DNA of 64,000 bases, from positions 62,001 through 126,000 of the forward strand of contig CAKRJH010000002.1 of assembly GCA_934351255.1 (NCBI GenBank), given 5' to 3'. The translations under genes and the position numbers were made by a program. The notes beneath the pieces were generated by a model that ran no database searches, was not told where the DNA came from, and saw only the letters and a program-made list of their open reading frames with translations. Positions 25,126-34,241 of this stretch are shown in pieces (positions within the stretch are counted from its first letter, which is position 1; every line of letters begins with the position of its first letter). Source of the stretch: an uncultured Lachnospiraceae bacterium (lineage in GTDB: Bacteria > Bacillota > Clostridia > Lachnospirales > Lachnospiraceae).

Positions 25126-25945
25126 GTCCACACTCCTTCTGACGTTGTTTGGTCCAGACTCCGGAATACAGGATATTTCTCAGAATCTCTATGTGCTCCA
25201 CCACCGGCAGCCGCTCAAATGCCAGGGTACAATTCCCCATCATCAGCATCAGACTCTGTCTGACCGCCTCACCCCGGTTTTGTCCTTCTCCAAAATCATG
25301 ATATCGCAATGGATTGTAACAGTCCTTTTCCACATCCTGTTCCAAATCCTCCCAGGCATCCATCAGATACACAAACGATCCCAGATAATAGCCCACATTC
25401 CAAAGATCTTCTTTCCAGATATCCTCTCCAACAGAAAAAACACAGCCGCAGATATTTCCAAAACAACCTGCGACCTGGTCAATGTCCCCGCTGCATTCCA
25501 GTTCCAATGAATGAAGACGATCCATCTGTTGACGGATATACCGGCATTTGGCCGGATAACGCGCGGCAATTTTCCCGGCTGCTCCTGAAAGTGCAAGTTC
25601 TGCCACTTTGCCCTGGATCTTATGTTCGTCCAGCCAGTCATCCTGGCACTTGTATGCAGCCAGAAGAACATTCATATCCGCCACATATGCCAGAAACTTC
25701 GTGGTTGTCTCCGGATGTCTGCGGACCGGATGGATCAGACAGTGTCCGGTACTCCGGTGATGTCTGCAGTCGTACAACCCACTCAGAAGCATCCCAAGAA
25801 ACGTCATATCATAATTCAACGTCATCTGTGCAAACCGGCCATGCCGCTGCTGCAGTGTCTTGCACAGACCGCAGTACCAGCTCCGGTATTCCTGCAGTTC
25901 ACGCACCTTTAATTCTCCATAGTTCGGTACAACATATCCAAACAC
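25052..25945 (-). CDS. DUF5685-like helical protein with two Asp-rich motifs
   Basis: A GTG start at 25943-25945 is preceded by AAGGAG, which lies inside the end of the upstream gene. The 297-residue product starts MFGYVVPNYGELKVRELQEY with a CGLC motif at 25-28, as in DUF5685 proteins. Two acidic motifs, QDDWLDE (101-107) and YLMDAWEDLEQDVEKD (183-198), sit about 85 residues apart in an otherwise helical protein, recalling the paired DDxxD motifs of isoprenoid synthases. No reaction is assigned. The last 25 codons overlap the J-domain gene in another frame. Confidence 0.78.
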   Translation of the reverse strand: MFGYVVPNYGELKVRELQEYRSWYCGLCKTLQQRHGRFAQMTLNYDMTFLGMLLSGLYDCRHHRSTGHCLIHPVRRHPETTTKFLAYVADMNVLLAAYKCQDDWLDEHKIQGKVAELALSGAAGKIAARYPAKCRYIRQQMDRLHSLELECSGDIDQVAGCFGNICGCVFSVGEDIWKEDLWNVGYYLGSFVYLMDAWEDLEQDVEKDCYNPLRYHDFGEGQNRGEAVRQSLMLMMGNCTLAFERLPVVEHIEILRNILYSGVWTKQRQKECGHERSLRDIGSLPTCKSGRDKEGIS

Positions 25946-25948
25946 AAC

Positions 25949-26356
25949 TTAACTCCTTCGGATAAATTCTTTCCGGCATTTTGGACAGGTGATCGCAATC
26001 TTTCCTTTGCCGCTCGGAACACGGATCTTCTGCGAACAGTTCGGGCAGGAAAAGATTCTATGTGTCTTTCTCTGGCGGAAACGAAGTTTCTGTGTCCTGA
26101 AAAAATCAACCACCATTCCCCGGTACTTCATATACCGCATATTTTCCTCATATCTCTTATAATGATTTCGGGAAAAAATGCGAAAATACGCATAGGCTAA
26201 CATCGCAATCGCCAGCACATTTAAGAATGCCTTGGCATAATTATACGGGAAAATAATCTGCAGAAGCATAATCACCAGTGCACATACTACAATAAAATGT
26301 GAAAAATGATCTACCCCGTAACGGCCTCTCATAAACCGCTCAAATCGTTCTCTCAT
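25949..26356 (-). CDS. membrane protein with C-terminal zinc ribbon
   Basis: The ATG at 26354-26356 (with AGGAGTGAG upstream) gives 135 residues. Two hydrophobic segments (FIVVCALVIMLLQIIF and AFLNVLAIAMLAYAYF) are followed by a basic linker and a zinc ribbon, CPNCSQ then CPKCRKEF with 18 residues between the pairs. It stands first in the coupled operon: its stop is 3 bases before the DUF5685-like start and its end contains that gene's ribosome binding site. No specific function is known to me. Confidence 0.78.
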   Translation of the reverse strand: MRERFERFMRGRYGVDHFSHFIVVCALVIMLLQIIFPYNYAKAFLNVLAIAMLAYAYFRIFSRNHYKRYEENMRYMKYRGMVVDFFRTQKLRFRQRKTHRIFSCPNCSQKIRVPSGKGKIAITCPKCRKEFIRRS

Positions 26357-26470
26357 AATCAAACTCACTCCTACTTGATGAATCTTAATTTTTCTAAAGT
26401 ATATTGTACCTTTTTGACACATAACATACAATGAAATATTGCAGAATATTTATTAATTTACTATAAAAAA

Positions 26471-27259
26471 TCAGTCAGCAAGCGGTGTGACATCCGCCAC
26501 AAGAACAAACCTGGATTTTTCGGAACGTGAGGTACAGGTCGACAACGTCGCCAGATGGCTGATTTTCTCCGGAGCTTCCACCTGAAATTCCGATTTGCTC
26601 TGCAGCAGATTCAGATAACGGACAAGTGCTTCCTGTCCTCCCCAGTCCGTCCGATAGACATCCGAATCCGTATTTACCATACACCCCGCAAGGATCGTCA
26701 GCTTGAAATTCTTCTGCGGTGTCAGAAAATACCACACACCATGTTTGCGGTAATATGACCGGTCCGCACGATAATTTGCCAGCTCCCCGAACATGGATCC
26801 GTTCTTCATATTGTGTCCGTAAATAATGGTGTTGTCATCGGCAAACGGCATTGTATTATTGCAGCTCACAAACAGAGAACCGCTGAACTGATACGCACCA
26901 TCCGGAGCATGATGCAAATAGTAAGAATTATCCTCTCCCTGCATTACCGGATAATTGATGTTTGTTCCCGAACAGTACAGCCAGCCGGCAATCTGTGGAT
27001 ACTGTCCGGTCAGCGTTTCAAAATCCACACGGATCGGTGCACTCTCCCTGTCCGGCTTGCCGTTTCGGCCTTTCTTCTTATCGGAAGGTTCCTCCGTATA
27101 AGCCGGATTCTCCTGCACCACCCGATTCGCCAGATCCTGATATACTGCGGATGACTGATGATACTGCCATGCCCTCCAGAGCATGGCACCGGCAGATCCC
27201 ACAAACAGCACGGCAAACACCATGATCAATATATTGTATCGTATATTTTTTGTCTTCAC
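26471..27259 (-). CDS. srtB: class B sortase
   Basis: Sortases attach surface proteins to the cell wall or polymerise pili. The 262-residue reading from a GTG at 27257-27259 (GGGGA upstream) has an N-terminal anchor (YNILIMVFAVLFVGSAGAM), the catalytic His in YGHNMKNGSMFGEL, the catalytic Cys in TLSTCTS and the Arg in SEKSRFVLVA. The spacing is class B. Longer starts at 27271 or 27319 are possible, but the last would place a terminator-like hairpin inside the gene. No substrate with a sorting signal was seen nearby. Confidence 0.88.
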   Translation of the reverse strand: MKTKNIRYNILIMVFAVLFVGSAGAMLWRAWQYHQSSAVYQDLANRVVQENPAYTEEPSDKKKGRNGKPDRESAPIRVDFETLTGQYPQIAGWLYCSGTNINYPVMQGEDNSYYLHHAPDGAYQFSGSLFVSCNNTMPFADDNTIIYGHNMKNGSMFGELANYRADRSYYRKHGVWYFLTPQKNFKLTILAGCMVNTDSDVYRTDWGGQEALVRYLNLLQSKSEFQVEAPEKISHLATLSTCTSRSEKSRFVLVADVTPLAD

Positions 27260-27276
27260 AACAATCCCCATTCCAC

Positions 27277-27310
27277 AAAAAAGGGCAAAACCGGCGTTTT
27301 GCCCTTTTTT
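27277..27310. terminator. bidirectional terminator-like hairpin upstream of srtB
   Basis: AAAAAAGGGCAAAA and TTTTGCCCTTTTTT form a perfect stem around CCGGCG. It lies between the tRNA-Gly pair and srtB; it may insulate srtB or attenuate it. Confidence 0.75.
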
Positions 27311-27341
27311 CTGATACATTACAACATCTTCCTATTTCCAT

Positions 27342-27367
27342 AAAAAAAAGTCAATCTGCATTGACTT
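27342..27367 (-). terminator. terminator after the tRNA-Gly pair
   Basis: On the minus strand AGTCAAT GCAG ATTGACT is followed by eight T. Confidence 0.85.
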
Positions 27368-27382
27368 ACTGATACTAAAAAA

Positions 27383-27454
27383 AGCACGAGACGGGATTCG
27401 AACCCGCGACCCTCGCCTTGGCAAGGCGATACTCCACCACTGAGCCACTCGTGC
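27383..27454 (-). tRNA. tRNA-Gly (anticodon GCC), copy 2
   Basis: The minus strand folds as a tRNA: acceptor GCACGAG/CTCGTGC, anticodon stem TCGCC/GGCGA with loop TTGCCAA (anticodon GCC), and T loop GGTTCGAATCC. The discriminator is T. It is identical to the copy upstream at 27521-27592, 66 bases away. Confidence 0.95.
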
Positions 27455-27520
27455 ATTTTTCAAAATATGTAATTGTAAGATCAAACTTAAATATCTTTTC
27501 GATACTTAAATCCTATCTCA

Positions 27521-27592
27521 AGCACGAGACGGGATTCGAACCCGCGACCCTCGCCTTGGCAAGGCGATACTCCACCACTGAGCCACTCGTGC
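27521..27592 (-). tRNA. tRNA-Gly (anticodon GCC), copy 1
   Basis: Same sequence and fold as the copy at 27383-27454; transcribed first on the minus strand. The pair probably forms one transcript ending at the hairpin at 27342-27367. Confidence 0.95.
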
Positions 27593-27690
27593 ATTTCCTG
27601 TGCTTGTGACAACTCCGTGTCGCAAGCACAAGACATATTCTAACGGAACACATTCCATTTGTCAACACTTTTTCAAAAGTTTTCCAAGTT

Positions 27691-30600
27691 TTATTTGAAG
27701 TAGTCTACACCGGACTGGAAAATCTTCTGATCCTGTTCTCCATAAATATTCATGGCAACACCACGGCCAATACGCTCGGAATGACACATCTTGCCAAGAA
27801 CACGTCCGTCCGGGCTGGTGATACCCTCAATGGCTGCATAGGAGCCATTTGGATTGAAGTCTTCGTTCATGGTAGGTACTCCATTCAGATCCACGTATCT
27901 TGTCGCAACCTGCCCGTTGGCAAACAACTGATCGATCACTTCCTGTGGTGCGACAAAACGTCCCTCACCATGGGAAGCAGGAATCGTATACACACCTCCC
28001 AGCTCTGCCTGTGCAAGCCATGGAGACTTGTTGCTTACCACCTTGGTATATACCGACTTGGAGATATGACGTCCAATGCTGTTGGTCGTCAAAGTCGGGG
28101 CATCCGCCGTCTGAGGCTTGATCTCGCCAAATGGCACCAGACCAAGTTTGATCACCGCCTGGAATCCATTACAGATTCCGAGTGCCAGACCGTCTCTTTG
28201 CTGTAACAGGTCATGAACCGCATCCATGATCTTGGTGTTTCTGAAAATGGAGGCAATGAATTTGGCAGAGCCATCCGGCTCATCACCGGCACTGAATCCA
28301 CCGGAGAACATCAGGATCTGTGATTCGCGGATCGCCTTCTCGAAGGCATCCACAGACTCTACGATCTGTGACGCATTCTGATTCTTGAAGACGATGGTCT
28401 CCACCTGTGCACCCGCTTCAGCAAATGCCTTACCGGTATCATACTCACAGTTGGTTCCCGGGAATACCGGAATAAATACCTTTGGTACTGCAGTCTTATG
28501 CTTCGCGATCACAATATCCTTTGCCTGATACAGGTCATCGGACAATGTCTTCTGCTCTACGCCGGACTGTGTAGGGAATACACTCTCCAGTCTTCCCATC
28601 CATGCCTCCTTGGCCTGATCCATAGAAATCACCGTTGGTCCGATCACAAAGTTTGGCTGCTCGGTAACAACGGCAAGTTTCTTATATTCTGCGGTAATCT
28701 TATCGAGGTCTTCCAATGCTACCTCGGCTACGATCGAACCATACTCTTTGTCAAACAGATCTTCCATCGCCAGAGAATCATCAAAGGCCACACCGAGTTC
28801 ATTACCAAAGGCCATCTTGCTGACTGCCTCGCAGACACCACCTGAAGTCACCGCATACGCAGATACGATCACCTTGTCATGAATCATCTGTGTGATCTTC
28901 TCATATAAAGGCATTACCTGATCGAAGACCGGCAGAGAATACTGATCTCTCTGAATATCAAATTTTACCAGAACATTGCCGGCTGCCTTCAGCTCCGGAC
29001 TGCAGACATCCTGTAATGTAGCTACATCCACTGCAAAAGAGCACAGTGTCGGAGGAACATCAATGTCATTGAAAGTTCCCGACATACTGTCCTTTCCACC
29101 GATTGATGGAAGTCCGAGTTTCATCTGTGCCTCGTAAGCACCGAGCAGGGCTGCCATCGGCTCACCCCAGCGTGTCGGATCTGTGCCGAGTCTGCGGAAA
29201 TATTCCTGGAAGGTCAGACGGATCTTATGAAAATCTCCACCGGATGCCACGATCTTTGCCACAGAGGAAAGCACGGCATACATTGCTCCGTGATATGGGC
29301 TCCAGCTTGTCAGATATGGATCCATGCCATAGCTCATCATAGTCACGGTATCACATTTCCCCTCAAGAACCGGCAGTTTGGCGATCATCGTCTGGATTGG
29401 GGTCGTCTGCGTCTTACCACCATATGGCATAGTCACCGTGGAGGCACCGATGGAACTGTCGAACATCTCCACAAGTCCCTTCTGTGAACATACATTCAGA
29501 TCCTTCAGAGTGTCTAACCAGGCCTGACGCACATCATGAACATCCTTTTTCTGTGCGAAGAAGTTCTTGGTCTCATCCGGCATGGTCACTTCCACATCGG
29601 TCTCCTGATGTGCACCGTTGGTATCCAGGAACGCTCTTGAGATATCTACGATCACCTTTCCACGCCATTTCAGGACAAGTCTCGGGCTCTCGGTCACCTC
29701 AGCAACCACGACAGCCTCCAGATTCTCCTGTGCTGCAAATCCCAGCATCTTGTCCACATCGGATGGATCAACGACAACTGCCATACGCTCCTGGGACTCG
29801 GAAATCGCGAGCTCTGTTCCATCCAGACCGGCATATTTCTTTGGAACCTTGTCCAGATCAACCTCAAGTCCGTCTGCAAGCTCACCGATGGCAACGGATA
29901 CACCGCCGGCACCAAAGTCGTTACATTTCTTGATAATGGAGCTGACTTCCTCACGGCGGAACAGACGCTGGATCTTACGCTCTGTCGGCGCATTACCCTT
30001 CTGAACCTCTGCACCACAGACATCGATGGATTTTGTGGTGTGTGCCTTGGAAGATCCGGTCGCTCCTCCGATTCCGTCTCGTCCGGTACGTCCGCCCAGA
30101 AGGATGATAATATCTCCCGGATCACTGTTTTCGCGGATTACATTGCGTCTTGGAGCAGCACCCATGACAGCACCGATCTCCATACGCTTTGCCACATAGT
30201 TTGGATGATAGATCTCATTGACCAGGCCGGTTGCAAGGCCGATCTGATTACCATATGAACTGTATCCCTGGGCAGCTCCGGTCACAATCTTTCTCTGTGG
30301 GAGTTTTCCCGGAAGAGTATCTTTCATGGATACTGTCGGATCAGCTGCTCCGGTCACACGCATTGCCTGATATACATATCCACGTCCTGACAGTGGATCA
30401 CGGATCGCGCCACCCAGACAGGTTGCAGCTCCACCAAACGGCTCAATCTCTGTCGGATGATTATGTGTCTCATTCTTGAAAAATACCAGCCACTCCTCAG
30501 TCTTTCCGTCGATCTCTACAGGAACAACGATAGAGCATGCATTGATCTCATCAGACTCTTCCATATCCTGCAGTTTGCCATCTTTCTTTAACTTCTTCAT

Positions 30601-31446
30601 GGCCATCAGCGCAATATCCATCAGAGAAACGTACTTCTCCGGACGATCCTTGTACATCTCCTGATAGACCTCTTTGTATGAGTCAAAGGATTCCTGGATC
30701 GGAGCCTGATAGAATCCCTCGTCAAAGCGGATATTTTTCAGCTCTGTCTGGAACGTGGTATGACGGCAATGATCAGACCAGTAGGTATCCAGCACACGGA
30801 TCTCTGTCACCGATGGATCACGGTGCTCCTCCGTTGCAAAATAATTCTGGATATGTAAGAAGTCCTTGAACGTCATAGCCAGGTTCAGAGAAGTATATAA
30901 CTCATGGAGTTTGTCCTCGTCCATGTGCGCAAATCCCTCGAACACGGCAACATCTGCCGGGTCTTCGAAATTCTGAACCAGTGTCTCCGGTTTCTTTTCA
31001 TCAGTCTCACGGGAATCTACCGGATTAATGCAGTATTCCTTGATCCTCTTCATGTCATCCTGGCTGGTTACACCACTGATCACATACGTAGTTGCGGAAC
31101 GGATCACCGGATTCTCTGTCTCATTCAACAGTTTCACACACTGTTCTGCAGAGTCTGCTCTCTGATCAAACTGTCCCGGAAGATATTCCACAGAAAATAC
31201 CTGATCCTGCGCATCGGCCGGGAAGGTCTCCTCATAATACTGATCTACCGGCGGCTCAGAGAACACCGTTCCCAATGCCTGCTGGTAGGTCGTATCGCTG
31301 AGATTTTCCACATCATAACGGATCAGCACACGTACACCCTTTAAGGATGTGATCCCGAGATATCGTCTGATCTCTTCCTGAAGCTCCTTGCTCTTTACTG
31401 CATATGGTGCTTTCTTTTCCACATAGATTCTTTTCACCTGTGCCAT
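27691..31446 (-). CDS. purL: phosphoribosylformylglycinamidine synthase, single-chain
   Basis: The 1251-residue enzyme makes FGAM from FGAR, ATP and glutamine in purine synthesis. It fuses the synthase (SDHCRHTTFQTELKNIRFD, FKNETHNHPTEIEPFGGAAT, GRTGRDGIGGATGSSKA) to a C-terminal class I glutaminase with the nucleophile in LALGICNGFQAVIKLGL and a later SHGEGRF. This is the long form, unlike the split PurL/PurQ/PurS of Bacillus. It is not in a pur operon here; neighbours are tRNA genes and a PrsA-like gene 24 bases upstream. Confidence 0.96.
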   Translation of the reverse strand: MAQVKRIYVEKKAPYAVKSKELQEEIRRYLGITSLKGVRVLIRYDVENLSDTTYQQALGTVFSEPPVDQYYEETFPADAQDQVFSVEYLPGQFDQRADSAEQCVKLLNETENPVIRSATTYVISGVTSQDDMKRIKEYCINPVDSRETDEKKPETLVQNFEDPADVAVFEGFAHMDEDKLHELYTSLNLAMTFKDFLHIQNYFATEEHRDPSVTEIRVLDTYWSDHCRHTTFQTELKNIRFDEGFYQAPIQESFDSYKEVYQEMYKDRPEKYVSLMDIALMAMKKLKKDGKLQDMEESDEINACSIVVPVEIDGKTEEWLVFFKNETHNHPTEIEPFGGAATCLGGAIRDPLSGRGYVYQAMRVTGAADPTVSMKDTLPGKLPQRKIVTGAAQGYSSYGNQIGLATGLVNEIYHPNYVAKRMEIGAVMGAAPRRNVIRENSDPGDIIILLGGRTGRDGIGGATGSSKAHTTKSIDVCGAEVQKGNAPTERKIQRLFRREEVSSIIKKCNDFGAGGVSVAIGELADGLEVDLDKVPKKYAGLDGTELAISESQERMAVVVDPSDVDKMLGFAAQENLEAVVVAEVTESPRLVLKWRGKVIVDISRAFLDTNGAHQETDVEVTMPDETKNFFAQKKDVHDVRQAWLDTLKDLNVCSQKGLVEMFDSSIGASTVTMPYGGKTQTTPIQTMIAKLPVLEGKCDTVTMMSYGMDPYLTSWSPYHGAMYAVLSSVAKIVASGGDFHKIRLTFQEYFRRLGTDPTRWGEPMAALLGAYEAQMKLGLPSIGGKDSMSGTFNDIDVPPTLCSFAVDVATLQDVCSPELKAAGNVLVKFDIQRDQYSLPVFDQVMPLYEKITQMIHDKVIVSAYAVTSGGVCEAVSKMAFGNELGVAFDDSLAMEDLFDKEYGSIVAEVALEDLDKITAEYKKLAVVTEQPNFVIGPTVISMDQAKEAWMGRLESVFPTQSGVEQKTLSDDLYQAKDIVIAKHKTAVPKVFIPVFPGTNCEYDTGKAFAEAGAQVETIVFKNQNASQIVESVDAFEKAIRESQILMFSGGFSAGDEPDGSAKFIASIFRNTKIMDAVHDLLQQRDGLALGICNGFQAVIKLGLVPFGEIKPQTADAPTLTTNSIGRHISKSVYTKVVSNKSPWLAQAELGGVYTIPASHGEGRFVAPQEVIDQLFANGQVATRYVDLNGVPTMNEDFNPNGSYAAIEGITSPDGRVLGKMCHSERIGRGVAMNIYGEQDQKIFQSGVDYFK

Positions 31447-31470
31447 TTCGCTGCCTCCTTTGGTATATGC

Positions 31471-32826
31471 TTAGTTCGCAGAGGATGCGTCAGAGGAAGC
31501 GTCCTCATGCATCTTCTGTAAATCCTCATACGTTACAATGTCTGTGGTTACGGTTCCGATCTCTACCGGAGTCCATACCTCTGCATTGGTCTGTACATCA
31601 TGCTTCTTTAAGATCTTCTGATACCATTCATTGTACTTGTCACTCTGTGCAGAGGAAATGGCATCATCGCAGGCTTTTTCATAGGCCTCGGTGGAATTGT
31701 TCTTTACCATCTTAACCAGTACATAGCACTTGCTGTCTGCATCCCACAGAATCTCTGAGAGATCCCCATTGTTCATCTTCTTGATCTGGCTGATCAGCTT
31801 CTTGTTGGACAGAACCGCCGTATGTGCTGAACTGTCGGAAACGGTCGTATCTTTCTCCACAAAACTGGAGGAACCGTATACTGCCTTGATCTCATCCTTC
31901 TTGGAATCGCTGCTGTCGGACTTTGATGAGTCACTGTCAGAGTCCTTGGAATCGCCCAGGATCTTGGTGAAGTCCTTTGCAGTTGCCGCCTTATCTGCTA
32001 CTTCCTGCAGCTTGGCCTGTGCGTCCTTCTTGTCCGCATCGGTCACCTTAACTGCGTTGCCATCATCGTCGGTCTTGGACAGGGATACATAGTAATACTG
32101 GATATCGTACTGTCTGTTGTCTTTCTTGGAGATATCCTTGATTGCTGCAGCTTCATCCACCTCTTTGTCCAGCTTCTTCTCCTGGTCATCACGGTAATTC
32201 TCTGCAAGCTGTCTCTTCTCAAAACGGTCTGTCAGCTTTCTCTTGGAGATGTTGAGCTGGAGTTTCTGGCCCCAGGAAAGACCCTTGAGTGCCTTCTTCA
32301 CCTTGCTCTCCACTGTCTTTTCATCATCCTTGGACAGTTTGTAACCAGCCTTCTTGGCCTCCAGGTATAACACCTGATACTCTTTTTCCTGATCGATGAT
32401 CTCCTGTTTCAGTCCCTGTGCCACGGTCGCTCCGGAATCCACATTTGGATCACTTCCGCCGATCATGGAGTATGACTGTCCCCAGAGACCGTCCTGATAT
32501 CCCATGGACTGGTACAGGTAATTATAATACAGATACTGGCTCTCCTTTTCATAGATCGGATAGAGCATATCATCATAAGATACCTTGTTGCCATCTACTT
32601 TTAATACGTATTTTTTACTTAATGTCTGTACACCGACACCAATACACAGAACCAGCACCAGGATCACACACACAGCACTCAGTATGATCTTTTTGAGATT
32701 CTGCTGAATCAGGATCAGAGTCGGAGATTTCTTCTTCTCTTTCTTCTCCTGCTTTGGTTTGGTCTGTTTGCCGCTATCGGTCACAGCCACGTCTTTGTTC
32801 TCGTCGATTTTCTTGTTCGAACTCAT
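31471..32826 (-). CDS. membrane-anchored PrsA/SurA-like protein
   Basis: The 451-residue protein has a very basic cytoplasmic start (KQTKPKQEKKEKKK), one membrane anchor (IILSAVCVILVLVLCIGVGV) and a long outside part with a SurA-N-like helical region (VDGNKVSYDDMLYPIYEKE, LKQEIIDQEKEYQVLYLEAK). A Ser/Asp low-complexity stretch (DSDSDSSKSDSSDSKKDE) follows, and then a region (YGSSSFVEKD...GDLSEILWDADSKCYVLVKM) that may be a degenerate rotamase domain. Probable role: folding of exported proteins. Catalytic activity cannot be judged. It lies 24 bases before purL. Confidence 0.72.
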   Translation of the reverse strand: MSSNKKIDENKDVAVTDSGKQTKPKQEKKEKKKSPTLILIQQNLKKIILSAVCVILVLVLCIGVGVQTLSKKYVLKVDGNKVSYDDMLYPIYEKESQYLYYNYLYQSMGYQDGLWGQSYSMIGGSDPNVDSGATVAQGLKQEIIDQEKEYQVLYLEAKKAGYKLSKDDEKTVESKVKKALKGLSWGQKLQLNISKRKLTDRFEKRQLAENYRDDQEKKLDKEVDEAAAIKDISKKDNRQYDIQYYYVSLSKTDDDGNAVKVTDADKKDAQAKLQEVADKAATAKDFTKILGDSKDSDSDSSKSDSSDSKKDEIKAVYGSSSFVEKDTTVSDSSAHTAVLSNKKLISQIKKMNNGDLSEILWDADSKCYVLVKMVKNNSTEAYEKACDDAISSAQSDKYNEWYQKILKKHDVQTNAEVWTPVEIGTVTTDIVTYEDLQKMHEDASSDASSAN

Positions 32827-33005
32827 GGTAAAACTACTCCTTCACAATTAATTATCGTGTCACATAAAACGACAATTTATATTCTACCATAAACAACCAT
32901 AAAGTCAATTTCCGCAGAAGATTCTTCACACGAAATTCACGAATCAGAAAAAAATGCTTTTGACATAGAGCCACGCCTACGTATGTGCATGGCTCTCTTT
33001 AACGC

Positions 33006-33033
33006 AAAAAAAAGACTGTTACTTCTGTAACAG
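33006..33033 (-). terminator. terminator of tRNA-Leu
   Basis: On the minus strand CTGTTAC AGAA GTAACAG is followed by TCTTTTTTTT, 12 bases after the tRNA. Confidence 0.85.
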
Positions 33034-33045
33034 CCTCTGAAACTA

Positions 33046-33129
33046 TGCGGAAGAAGGGACTTGAACCCTCACTCGTGTTCACGAACATGAACCTGAATCA
33101 TGCCTGTCTGCCAATTCCAGCACTTCCGC
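33046..33129 (-). tRNA. tRNA-Leu (anticodon CAG)
   Basis: An 84-base class II tRNA with acceptor GCGGAAG/CTTCCGC, D arm GCTGGAATTGGCAGAC, anticodon stem CATGA/TCATG with loop TTCAGGT (anticodon CAG), a long variable arm (GTTCGTGAACACGAG) and T loop GGTTCAAGTCC. Discriminator A. Confidence 0.94.
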
Positions 33130-33221
33130 TCATCTTGTATGATGTTGTCTGTGCTCGCCCGAGCACGAATATGATAATACCATCTTTAGAGATAATTGTC
33201 AAATGTTTTTTCAAAGTTTTT

Positions 33222-34205
33222 TTATTTTTTCAGATGGTCCAAAAATGACACGATCAGAATCTCCACTCCCATGCGGTCTGACAGGTTTCCGCGCTTGAAC
33301 TGATACTCAGTTTCCACACATGCATCCAGCATATGCCGGATATCCTCAAGGGTAAAATTACGGCATTGTGCCTGATAGCGTCCCAGTGCGAACGGCGGTA
33401 CTCCCGCGGCGCGGATCATCTCTTCCCTGCTCGCCCGTCCCATCTGCTTGAGTATCAACAGCACCTGGAAATGTCTGGTCAGAAGATACAGGATCGACAT
33501 CGGGCTTTCACGAAGGATCAGCAGATCATGATAGAGCTGCATAGTCTCCTGACGCCGGCCACTTGCAATGGCGTCCATCATCTGAAAGATCTTTCCGGTA
33601 ATCTGTACACAGCACACCGCATCAATATCTTCGCGGGTCACTTCCTGGCGTCCCACAGTATAGGCGATCACCTTCTCCAGCTCCTGCGTGATATGCACCA
33701 TGGAATTGTCCATCTGTGACAACATATACTGCATGGTATTCTGGCGGATCACACGACCGTTCTTCTGCAGCATGCCGGCCACCCAGACCTCCAGTTCATG
33801 CTCACTCATATACTTCATCTCGACATCCAGACCCATCTTGTGAACATATTTATATGCCTTGCCCCGCTTATCGACCTCTTTTTCCACAAAGACAACAATA
33901 CTGCTGTCCGGCTTGTTCTCCAGCAGATCCACCAGATCGCTGGCGGACTTGAACAGTCCGCTGTCCTCCACAAGGACCAGCCGGTAGTCACTGAAAAACG
34001 GCATTGTCTGAAGCATCTGTGAAAACTGCAGCATATCCAGATCCTTTCCGGAAAATACCGAGAGATTCATCTCATCGTCTTCCTCCAGAACAGCCTTTTT
34101 CAGACGGTCCCGGTACAATGTTTTCAGATAGTCTTCCTCTCCATATAACAAATAAACGGAGTGAAATGTCCGATTGGCTATGTCTTCTTTCAAACGCTTC
34201 ATCAT
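33222..34205 (-). CDS. holA: DNA polymerase III, delta subunit
   Basis: The delta subunit opens the sliding clamp within the clamp loader. The 327-residue protein has the typical start LKEDIANRTFHSVYLLYGEEDYLKTLYRDRLKKA, with FVEKEVDKRGKAYKY and VWVAGMLQKNGR-type segments, and the C-terminal helical domain RHFQVLLILKQMGRASREEM. The ATG at 34205 has GGAGG at six bases; a second ATG follows directly. It lies alone between tRNA-Leu and fhs on the minus strand. Confidence 0.92.
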   Translation of the reverse strand: MMKRLKEDIANRTFHSVYLLYGEEDYLKTLYRDRLKKAVLEEDDEMNLSVFSGKDLDMLQFSQMLQTMPFFSDYRLVLVEDSGLFKSASDLVDLLENKPDSSIVVFVEKEVDKRGKAYKYVHKMGLDVEMKYMSEHELEVWVAGMLQKNGRVIRQNTMQYMLSQMDNSMVHITQELEKVIAYTVGRQEVTREDIDAVCCVQITGKIFQMMDAIASGRRQETMQLYHDLLILRESPMSILYLLTRHFQVLLILKQMGRASREEMIRAAGVPPFALGRYQAQCRNFTLEDIRHMLDACVETEYQFKRGNLSDRMGVEILIVSFLDHLKK

Positions 34206-34241
34206 CCATTTCCTCCGTTCAGTTATTTTAATAATGCTGTC

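Noticed and set aside
27418..27609. Small plus-strand frame over the tRNA-Gly pair
   Set aside because: Its peptide (TGFEPATLALARRYSTTEP) is the well-known false translation of a tRNA complement.
32827..33045. Riboswitch or further gene upstream of the purL group
   Set aside because: The gap holds only a small hairpin (GAGCCA/TGGCTC) and the tRNA-Leu terminator; no purine-riboswitch pattern was found.
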